The notes under the pieces: model-generated
The model's database searches: none
Told to the model about the DNA's origin: nothing
The model's input: the letters and a program-made list of their open reading frames with translations, nothing else
Shown: positions 34,394-41,020 of the stretch, piece after piece
Layout of the letters: every line of letters starts with the position of its first letter
How positions within the stretch are numbered: position 1 is the first letter of the stretch
Program-made: the position numbers and the translations under genes
Source of the DNA: CBDULX01 sp965368175
Lineage (GTDB): Bacteria; Pseudomonadota; Gammaproteobacteria; SZUA-229
DNA: 46,442 bases
Reading direction: 5' to 3'
Assembly: GCA_965368175.1 (NCBI GenBank)
Contig: CBDULX010000002.1
Span: forward strand, 1-46,442

Positions 34394-35133
34394 TGAGGCA
34401 CACCATTACCAAAGTGATCGTCCCATTTGCTGCACAATTGATTAAATTCATCCTGGTCTGGCTTTACATGCCCATATGCCATTCTAATCCAGTGATCTGC
34501 TATAAGTTTGAAATAAGATGCCAGATCATGATTAACAGAATGATTCACGACATTAATGCATTCGTGCTCAGTTAAGGCTTTTGTTATAGTAATTTTATTA
34601 TTGGTGAATATTTTTATAAGAGAAGCCCTGAACAACAAACTTAGCGCATCTCTTTCCTCACCACCTTGCCATGAACGCATAGCTGATTCTATGATATTAT
34701 CGGGTAATGTTTCAGGGTTTAATTCCATTCCAGGCAAAATATCAGGAATGATGGCATGTTTTTCTTTATTAGAACGAATCAGATAACTAATCCAGTATTT
34801 TCTATAGTAAATAACAAAAAGCAATAGAATTACAGGGGCTGACCAAAGTAAATATTCGACTCCACGAGCAATGAATAGCAGTAATTTCCCCCATAGTTCA
34901 TTCGGCTCATCAATATTTTCTTCTTCTGGATCAAATTTAAATCGCCAGTCCATCCTGTTCTCAGAAGTTTTAAATGCTTCCATGGACATAACTGATTCAA
35001 TGACCTGTCTGGATTGATCAATATCAAGTCGTGTTTTATTAACAGTGACTGTATCGGATAACGTATCCGCAGTAACCGATGTGGCAATAAAAATCAGGAT
35101 AAATATTGATATCAAGTGCTTAATTAATAACAT
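34390..35133 (-). CDS. DUF4129 domain membrane protein
   Basis: 247 residues: signal peptide (about 1-22), a periplasmic segment, a membrane helix (about 93-112), and a cytoplasmic C-terminal DUF4129 domain marked by ALSLLFRASLIKI...ALTEHEC. DUF4129 occurs in MoxR-linked operons and next to transglutaminase-like proteins. Role unknown; it perhaps passes signals between a periplasmic part and the MoxR complex (inference). Overlaps its upstream neighbour by 14 bases and the DUF4350 gene by 4. Confidence 0.88.
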   Translation of the reverse strand: MLLIKHLISIFILIFIATSVTADTLSDTVTVNKTRLDIDQSRQVIESVMSMEAFKTSENRMDWRFKFDPEEENIDEPNELWGKLLLFIARGVEYLLWSAPVILLLFVIYYRKYWISYLIRSNKEKHAIIPDILPGMELNPETLPDNIIESAMRSWQGGEERDALSLLFRASLIKIFTNNKITITKALTEHECINVVNHSVNHDLASYFKLIADHWIRMAYGHVKPDQDEFNQLCSKWDDHFGNGVPQ

Positions 35134-35890
35134 TATGAAATTGTTTTTCTAATCTATTATTTATTTGCTTGAAAACTAGCTCTATATCCCACGCCTCCAG
35201 TTTGACCCTTCTATTTAAGTAGAGCAAAAATCCGGCACTTAAATATAGAGGCTCAATTAAAAACACCGTCAAAGCATAAATTAATGTATTAAATATAAGC
35301 CCTGCCGTAGTTTCATCAGCACTCTCAAAAAAGCTCCATAAAGTGGAATAAAGTTCATCTGGAATAAAAAACGCTATGAGCATATATATAGACATATTTA
35401 TTAATAATTCGTAGTTAAGTGCCATTATAGTGAGCCCAACTGCATAACCACTGGTATCTTTCTGTAATATCTTCAGTCGCTTTTTCCGCATTCCTCCTGT
35501 CAGGCCTTCCAGATTATGTACTGGCATGCTAAAAGACCGCACAGGAGATAGTCGCCACCAGTAAATGCTGTGTTTGAGTCCTGGCTTCAACCAGACAAAT
35601 AGATTTTTAAATACATCGTTTGGACTTAGTTTTTCTGAAAATAACTCATTACTCAATATAAACAATAATAAACTGTCATAAACCGGCTTAAATAACCAGA
35701 ACAGAAATAATCCGGTCCATGGATAACCTGAAGCCTGAATATATACTGACATTGTAGTGAATATAATCAGTATACTAACCCATGGAATGATTATTTTCTT
35801 TGTTAGGCTTATAACAAGTCGAGTACCCAGGTCCATTGCCTCCCATGGCGTCCTCTCTCGAAGATTTATAATTAACCTGTCAAGTCTCAT
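35120..35890 (-). CDS. polytopic membrane protein of the MoxR/DUF58 operon
   Basis: About 256 residues with roughly four to five hydrophobic segments (near 30-50, 60-80, 170-195 and 205-235 from the chosen start) and a conserved-looking N-terminus RLIINLRERTPWEAMDLG. The amphipathic PWEAMDLG stretch is typical of the unnamed membrane protein that accompanies SpoIIM and DUF4129 genes in gammaproteobacteria (from memory). I prefer the ATG at 35890; an in-frame ATG at 35905 lacks a Shine-Dalgarno. Overlaps the SpoIIM-like gene. No function known. Confidence 0.75.
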   Translation of the reverse strand: MRLDRLIINLRERTPWEAMDLGTRLVISLTKKIIIPWVSILIIFTTMSVYIQASGYPWTGLFLFWLFKPVYDSLLLFILSNELFSEKLSPNDVFKNLFVWLKPGLKHSIYWWRLSPVRSFSMPVHNLEGLTGGMRKKRLKILQKDTSGYAVGLTIMALNYELLINMSIYMLIAFFIPDELYSTLWSFFESADETTAGLIFNTLIYALTVFLIEPLYLSAGFLLYLNRRVKLEAWDIELVFKQINNRLEKQFHNVIN

Positions 35891-36857
35891 CGCCACGTCC
35901 AGCATAAATGAAATATATAATTATAAGTATCCATAGAATGCCACCAACCGTATATTTAATTATTGAATCAATCTCTGTCATAGATGACCAGTATGCTTCA
36001 ATAAAAGCAGCAATAATGAACATTATTATAACGCCGTACATAAGATATATAGTTGCTTTTGCGTTATCTCTAAGAGATTTAAGCCTGGTTTTTCGGCCCG
36101 GGCTAATAATTGAATAGCCAAGCCTCATGCCTGCTGAGCCTGAGATTACGATAGCAAGCAGTTCAAATGAGCTGTGGCCCGATACAAATGGCCAGAAAGT
36201 ATCAATATATCCAATATGCGTTAAGTGTCCTGCGATTGCTCCAATATATAGGCCATTAAAAATTAGTGTGATAAATGCACCCACAGTAAATATCAAACCA
36301 CTGGCATATGTTCTTAAACCTATACTTGTATTGTTAAATATATAAAATCCAAACATTTGAAAATCCGTATCTGATTCCCTGTCACGGCCAATCTTATCAA
36401 GACCTGGTTCATACATGGATTCAATACTGGATAATTGATAGCCATCAACTATTTTAAGAGCAATATCGGGCTGCAATTGAACTGATAAAAATACCAGTAT
36501 CAAAGAACCGAAGAATATAAGAGAAGATACCAAAAACCATCTTTTGTCCTTCCTGATAGCCTGCGGAAAACCATTCGAAAAATAATAAATAATCTCCCTG
36601 ATAAAGCTTGTTTTTCGTTTATAAAACTCCTGATGGAATAGCATAACCAGTCTTTCGAGTTTACTCACCAAAGAAGGACTGTAATGTCTTGCACGTGATA
36701 TGGACAAATGATGACAAAGGTTTCGGTAAATTTGAGTTACATCCTGTTCTTTATTATTTATAGTTATTATTTTTCCATTAGAATTCGTCGTTTCAAGAAA
36801 GAGTTCTATCTGATCCCAGTATTCTTTATACCTTTTTTCGAAATTACTCTGCTTCAT
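35880..36857 (-). CDS. SpoIIM family (stage II sporulation protein M-like) membrane protein
   Basis: 325 residues: a soluble helical N-terminus (about 1-100), then several membrane helices (about 115-135, 185-210, 215-240, 265-285 and 300-318). It matches the SpoIIM-type family (PF01944), with the SGHSSFELLAIVISGSAGMRLG stretch conserved. In sporulating Firmicutes SpoIIM works in peptidoglycan remodelling during engulfment; this organism is not a sporeformer, so an envelope role is only an inference. Coupled to the RDD gene by a 4-base overlap. Confidence 0.9.
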   Translation of the reverse strand: MKQSNFEKRYKEYWDQIELFLETTNSNGKIITINNKEQDVTQIYRNLCHHLSISRARHYSPSLVSKLERLVMLFHQEFYKRKTSFIREIIYYFSNGFPQAIRKDKRWFLVSSLIFFGSLILVFLSVQLQPDIALKIVDGYQLSSIESMYEPGLDKIGRDRESDTDFQMFGFYIFNNTSIGLRTYASGLIFTVGAFITLIFNGLYIGAIAGHLTHIGYIDTFWPFVSGHSSFELLAIVISGSAGMRLGYSIISPGRKTRLKSLRDNAKATIYLMYGVIIMFIIAAFIEAYWSSMTEIDSIIKYTVGGILWILIIIYFIYAGRGDET

Positions 36858-37543
36858 TCTCGACCCAGTATGTAATTTGCAGCAGCAAGCAGCTGGTCTG
36901 ATCTGTTTGTATTCTCATCTGATTTTATATTGGACATATATGACGCAAGCTCTGCCTGTCGCTCTTCAGACAGGCTCGAGCATCGTTCTGCGTACTTTAG
37001 TATGTAGTGTTGTTCATGCAGATCCAGCTCTACTGGAAATGACTGTGGTATATAATAAGGAATTTTCTGAAGTGAATCTTTTTTAGGTTCATAGATAACT
37101 ATTGTATTCGCAGCCAGGTCGCCAATTCTTTGAAAATTTCTGGTTAATAAAATAGAGATCAATCCAGTAGCATACATGACAGGTAAAAAATCTACTGTCC
37201 GTAGAATATTACGAAGTAAAGACTCTGACCAGCCTATATTTGTAGCATCTGCATTTACAACTCTAATATTAAGCAGCATTTTTCCAGGGGTCTGACCGTT
37301 ATATTTTATTTCAAAAAACACAGGATAGAACCATTCGAGTACAAAAACGCCTATAAGTAGCAATCCATATCCAAGTACATCCATGAAGCTGGTAATTGAT
37401 ATTAATAGTATGTAAATAAGAAGTCGTATAAGCAGATCAAACATCCACGCATAGCTTCTGGACCAGATACCCGCAAGCCGCTGTTCTATTTCTATTCCCT
37501 CAGGTGTAATTACTGTTAAGATATTATCTAGTTTACTATTCAT
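36854..37543 (-). CDS. RDD family membrane protein
   Basis: 229 residues with an RDD domain: GIWSRSYAWMFDLLIRLLIY (an Arg and Asp pair in helix 1), helices near 35-75, and QRIGDLAANTIVIYEP after the third helix. RDD proteins are small membrane proteins of mixed, mostly unproven roles, including ion exchange in some. The C-terminal 70 residues are soluble. First gene of the seven-gene operon; its promoter should lie in 37544-37597 or upstream of the hydrolase gene. Confidence 0.9.
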   Translation of the reverse strand: MNSKLDNILTVITPEGIEIEQRLAGIWSRSYAWMFDLLIRLLIYILLISITSFMDVLGYGLLLIGVFVLEWFYPVFFEIKYNGQTPGKMLLNIRVVNADATNIGWSESLLRNILRTVDFLPVMYATGLISILLTRNFQRIGDLAANTIVIYEPKKDSLQKIPYYIPQSFPVELDLHEQHYILKYAERCSSLSEERQAELASYMSNIKSDENTNRSDQLLAAANYILGRE

Positions 37544-37597
37544 ATACTTGATCAGAGATTCCCTGGTTTACTGAATTGTTATAGGGCACCTATAGTC

Positions 37598-38209
37598 TTA
37601 TTTAACTACCCAGGAACCTTCTACAACCAACGTTTCTTTTTCGAAGATCTTCCCCAGATACCTGTCGCCAGAATTTACCGAGCCTACGCCTTTAGGTGTA
37701 CCGGTCATTAATAAATCACCGTCCTCAAATGAAAGAAAACTTCTGGCTTCGTTTAACATCTGGCTCGGCTTGTTCAACATCAAATCATAACAAGCAAACT
37801 GAACCAGTGCGTCATTAATATATAATTCCATTCTCAATTCAGTGATATTGCCTTTAAAAGTGACAAAATCACTGAATACCGCAGAGTGATCAAAGGCTTT
37901 TGCACGTTCCCATGGCCACCCCCTGCCCATTAATTTATATTGAAGATCTCGCTTGGTGAGATCCAGCCCGAAGCCGACAGCTCTGAGTTCACCGGAACTA
38001 ATCAGGAAGGTTATTTCGCCCTCAAAATGAATAAGCTCGGTTTTACTGGAATGGATTTCATTTGAGATAGCTGAATTTGGTTTCATGAAAATAACAGGCT
38101 CTTGTGAAGCCTCGTTATCGAACTCCTTGATATGATCAGCATAATTTCTACCGATACACACAATCTTAGATGGATAAACCGCTTTACCGTCCCATGTAAT
38201 AGATTTCAT
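37598..38209 (-). CDS. fumarylacetoacetate hydrolase family protein
   Basis: A 203-residue enzyme of the short FAH type (YcgM/FAHD1-like). Marks: KIVCIGRNYADHIKE, the metal-binding acidic residues in HFEGEITFLI, GFGLDLTKRDLQ and LLMTGTPKGVG. Such enzymes cleave C-C bonds in 2,4-diketoacids or act as oxaloacetate decarboxylases or tautomerases; the exact substrate cannot be read from sequence. It lies 54 bases upstream of the RDD gene on the same strand, so it may be first in the same transcript. Confidence 0.9.
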   Translation of the reverse strand: MKSITWDGKAVYPSKIVCIGRNYADHIKEFDNEASQEPVIFMKPNSAISNEIHSSKTELIHFEGEITFLISSGELRAVGFGLDLTKRDLQYKLMGRGWPWERAKAFDHSAVFSDFVTFKGNITELRMELYINDALVQFACYDLMLNKPSQMLNEARSFLSFEDGDLLMTGTPKGVGSVNSGDRYLGKIFEKETLVVEGSWVVK

Positions 38210-38900
38210 TATTGCTCACTTTCCTGGAACTACGACCAGTGAAATATAACATCTGCTAAAGGAATTATTACCCCATCAGCCCTGGATGATTCCCCTGAAT
38301 TGTGCAATTTTCCATACATAAGCGACTAGACAGGCTATCTACACGCTGCAAATGAAATAACAAAAATCTAAAATAATTCCTTATTATTGACATTTGAGGA
38401 AAGAATAGAAACCAAAAATAGCACGAGAATTTCCTACACCTCAAAGCTTCTTAATTACTATATTGATAAACTTACACCAACTTTCTGAGTTATTATTGTT
38501 TTTTATCATAATATCAATATCATACACATTATTTATAAAGTATATTCTAGATAAAGTTATTATATATTCAGGGAATATCCCCCATTTTATAAAGCAATTC
38601 CTGCACTTATACTGCTAAATCTATGTTATTTATAATTATTTTATTGGAAGCAGGCAGAATACCATTCGCTGGCATACGTGATCAAACTCACATTAATCCG
38701 TGGCGTGTATCTCTATCATTATAAGTGATAGTCACAGGCCGGCAGCGCAGGTTCAGCCCGAAATGTAAAAAAAGCATCCGCAGTAACTCTGCCTAGAGAT
38801 GCAATCCCCCACACCAAGGCAGGTATTACAACTGATTAAAGTTCTCGTGAGAATGCGTGTTTTTATAAACATGGTATCCAATAACCAGCAGGATTGAGTC
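38210..38900 (+). other. 691-bp non-coding region before the DUF1631 gene
   Basis: No gene on either strand that I can support. 38350-38650 is extremely AT-rich. From 38700 the composition rises and small stems appear (CTATCA/TGATAG near 38714-38732; GCATC/GATGC at 38774-38802). Either a long regulatory leader or an unannotated small RNA would fit. Confidence 0.5.
38712..38830 (+). promoter_or_regulatory. possible structured leader of the DUF1631 gene
   Basis: Two local stems stand out from the AT-rich surroundings: CTATCA-N7-TGATAG and a two-tier stem GCATC(C)GCAG-TAACT-CTGC(CTAGA)GATGC at 38774-38802. A GC-rich stretch GGCCGGCAGCGCAGG lies between them. It does not match the c-di-GMP-I, cobalamin or SAM riboswitch consensus sequences that I know. 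Confidence 0.25.
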
Positions 38901-40409
38901 ATGACTGCAGAAATTCATACTTTAGATACAGTAAATAGACACAAATTAGAGCTCGAACAATGCCAAATTAGTTCAGACAGTACCGATCAATCAGACCAGA
39001 CCAATGTTCAGGACTCAGAACATATATCAAAAGTTATCAAGGACTTCATTACCAACAAAGCAGACCAGGCCCAGAGCAAACCATCTTCTCGTAATAACTT
39101 TTTCAACAGACAGGATGTCATTAAAGCGCTAACAGGTATCCAGCTGAGTTATAAACCTGAGTATATTCCAGGGCAGAAAGTCAATATCAACACCGATGGT
39201 TTCAAATACGCCCTGTTGAACGGTATGGCCAAGCTTAATAACTCTGCCGTACCTCGCGCAATGAATCAGATTGATGGACGCACCATAGATTTTGTTGAAA
39301 TGATCTTTGGCGCATTCTTGAGGGACAAAAATGTTTCAGATGCCATCAAGTCATTATTACTGACCTTGCAGATTCCAGTAGTCAAAACTTCCCTGCTCGA
39401 TAATAACTTTTTTTATGATATGAAACATCCTGCTCGTCATGTACTTGATACCGTTGCACATATTGGAATAGGGATTGAAGACAGCAACGATACTGTCTAT
39501 AAGACTATGGAACTGATCATTGAGCAATTATTACGTAGCTTTGATCAAAACATTGTTAGCTTTCGAACTGCACTCGCCTCACTAAAACGTTTGACTGATA
39601 TCGAGCAAAAGAAACAGCAGCAGAATGAACAGCAAACAAAACAACAGATACTACAGGAACATGCACGACAAATCGTATTAACAGAACTCCAGTTCCACAC
39701 TTTGAGCACTAAAATACCTAAGCCAGTACAACCATTAATACTTAATCACTGGTCAACCATGATGTTCCATCGCTATATTAGATTCGGAAAGAATAGCGAA
39801 CAATGGAATGAAGCGACAGACTTACTCAATCTGATGATTCAGACCTTAAAGCCATTAAACTGTAAAGAGGAGTGGCTTTCATTACAAAATATTCATTTGA
39901 GTATTGTATATACAATTAAAGTAATACTTGACGAAACCCGACAAAATAAAGAAAAGGTTTTCATGGCGGTAAATAATCTTAAGAACACTTATATTAAGAT
40001 TTTAACCGAATCTGAATATTTTGAGGAGACAGCTCCACCTGAAAACACACATACTACTCTTGATTCAATTCCGGGGTCTGATGCAGATAAGTCCCCAACA
40101 CCGCTGGATATAAAAATTGAATCCTCAAAACAAAAAATCGAAAAATTACCACAACACGTAAAACCTGGCACCTGGTTTGAAATATTTACGGGTGTAGATC
40201 ATCCCGTCCGTCGCTTAAAACTTTCGGTGATAGTCCAGGAAAATGCACGACTGGTATTTGTTGACCGTCTGGGTATAAAAGTACTGGAAAAGGATGCGGA
40301 AGAATTTACCCATGAACTGGAAACTGATAAATCCCGTCTGCTTGATGACCATTCAGTGTTTGATCATGCACTTAGCCAGGTGATTAACTCAATTTCCGCT
40401 TCCAGATAA
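38901..40409 (+). CDS. DUF1631 family protein with PilZ-like C-terminus
   Basis: A 502-residue cytoplasmic protein. The central part matches DUF1631 (IDFVEMIFGAFLRD...LLLTLQIPVVKTSLLDNNFF then HPARHVLDTVAHIG), and the C-terminus carries the family's PilZ-like beta domain (VKPGTWFEIFTG...RLKLSVIVQENARLVFVDRLG) and final FDHALSQVI helix. At 502 residues it is shorter than the usual 700 or more of this family, mostly by a reduced N-terminus and linker. Function unknown; a regulatory role is plausible. Gln-rich stretch near 235-250. Confidence 0.85.
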   Translation: MTAEIHTLDTVNRHKLELEQCQISSDSTDQSDQTNVQDSEHISKVIKDFITNKADQAQSKPSSRNNFFNRQDVIKALTGIQLSYKPEYIPGQKVNINTDGFKYALLNGMAKLNNSAVPRAMNQIDGRTIDFVEMIFGAFLRDKNVSDAIKSLLLTLQIPVVKTSLLDNNFFYDMKHPARHVLDTVAHIGIGIEDSNDTVYKTMELIIEQLLRSFDQNIVSFRTALASLKRLTDIEQKKQQQNEQQTKQQILQEHARQIVLTELQFHTLSTKIPKPVQPLILNHWSTMMFHRYIRFGKNSEQWNEATDLLNLMIQTLKPLNCKEEWLSLQNIHLSIVYTIKVILDETRQNKEKVFMAVNNLKNTYIKILTESEYFEETAPPENTHTTLDSIPGSDADKSPTPLDIKIESSKQKIEKLPQHVKPGTWFEIFTGVDHPVRRLKLSVIVQENARLVFVDRLGIKVLEKDAEEFTHELETDKSRLLDDHSVFDHALSQVINSISASR

Positions 40410-40426
40410 AAGCTAAACTTTGAGTA

Positions 40427-40464
40427 TAAAAAAAGGCCTCCTGCAAAACAGGGGGCCTTTTTTA
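40427..40464. terminator. bidirectional terminator between DUF1631 gene and tRNA genes
   Basis: The stem GGCCTCCTG / CAGGGGGCC with a CAAAA-type loop is flanked by an A-run on the left and T6 on the right. It serves the plus-strand DUF1631 gene and, on the minus strand, the tRNA-Val/tRNA-Asp transcript whose last base is 7 bases away. Confidence 0.88.
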
Positions 40465-40470
40465 TTTGTA

Positions 40471-40547
40471 TGGCGGACCGGACGGGATTTGAACCCGCGA
40501 CCTCCGGCGTGACAGGCCGGCATTCTAACCAGCTGAACTACCGGTCC
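40471..40547 (-). tRNA. tRNA-Asp (GTC)
   Basis: A 77-base cloverleaf with encoded CCA (40471-40473 as TGG on plus). The acceptor GGACCGG pairs with CCGGTCC, the anticodon loop is CTGTCAC giving GTC, and the T arm has GGGTTCAAATCCC. It follows tRNA-Val by 5 bases, so the two are one transcript. It is a Tgt/QueA target, since the anticodon is GUC. Confidence 0.97.
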
Positions 40548-40552
40548 GAGAT

Positions 40553-40628
40553 TGGTGGGTGATGAGAGATTTGAACTCCCGACATTCGCCTTGTAAGGGC
40601 GACGCTCTACCAGCTGAGCTAATCACCC
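40553..40628 (-). tRNA. tRNA-Val (TAC)
   Basis: A 76-base cloverleaf with encoded CCA. The acceptor GGGTGAT pairs with ATCACCC, the anticodon loop CTTACAA gives TAC, and the D arm has AGCTCAGCTGGTAGAGC. First in the two-tRNA transcript. Confidence 0.97.
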
Positions 40629-40641
40629 AGAGCCGAGCGAG

Positions 40642-40670
40642 ATTCTATATTAATAAAATCTGAATTTCCA
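40642..40670 (-). promoter_or_regulatory. predicted tRNA operon promoter
   Basis: On the minus strand, -35 TGGAAA (40665-40670) and -10 TAGAAT (40642-40647) are separated by 17 bases. They are followed by a GC-rich stretch (CTCGCTCGG) before tRNA-Val. A GC-rich discriminator is typical of stable RNA promoters under stringent control. Confidence 0.5.
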
Positions 40671-40726
40671 TCCTTGTTTGTCATTATTTCAAAATTAATT
40701 ACCTGCTATTATATTCAGGGGCTGGT

Positions 40727-41017
40727 TTAGAGCCATTCTCGATGTATATGAATCAATTCAATATCTCGCATATCCAGAATCAACTGTTCTACAGCCTGAG
40801 ACTGCCCCTCCAGATAACGACGATCTTTGCTTATCATGCAAATTCCGAGCATGGACTTCTGCCAGTCCTCCAGAAAATCAATTTCAGAAACAGAGGCATT
40901 GAACCTGGCCTGTAATCGCTGTTTTAGCCCTGCCACAGGCTGGCGTTTATCCTTGAGGGAGTGCGCATAAGGGATGAGCAGTTCCACTTGCATAAACAAA
41001 ATGTGAGCAGCTGACAT
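40727..41017 (-). CDS. DUF503 family protein
   Basis: A 96-residue protein of the DUF503 (YlxP-like) family, with VELLIPYAHSLKDKR at the N-terminus and QRLQARFNASVSEIDFLEDWQKSMLGICMIS-type core (shown as family blocks). It has a small ferredoxin-like fold. In Firmicutes homologues neighbour rbfA and infB; the function is unproven. An AGG ribosome-binding site 8 bases before the ATG lies at the end of the upstream peptidase gene (3-base gap), so the two are co-transcribed. Confidence 0.88.
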   Translation of the reverse strand: MSAAHILFMQVELLIPYAHSLKDKRQPVAGLKQRLQARFNASVSEIDFLEDWQKSMLGICMISKDRRYLEGQSQAVEQLILDMRDIELIHIHREWL

Positions 41018-41020
41018 TGA

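Noticed and set aside
37583..37593. GGGCACCTATA resembling the end of the MITE-like element
   Set aside because: Only about 8 continuous bases match and no inverted partner is found nearby.
38712..38830. Possible c-di-GMP riboswitch before the DUF1631 gene
   Set aside because: The conserved GEMM core blocks and tetraloop receptor are not present.
40471..40628. tRNA pair as an integration (attachment) site
   Set aside because: No integrase gene or repeated tRNA 3' end is visible nearby; flanks are ordinary housekeeping genes.
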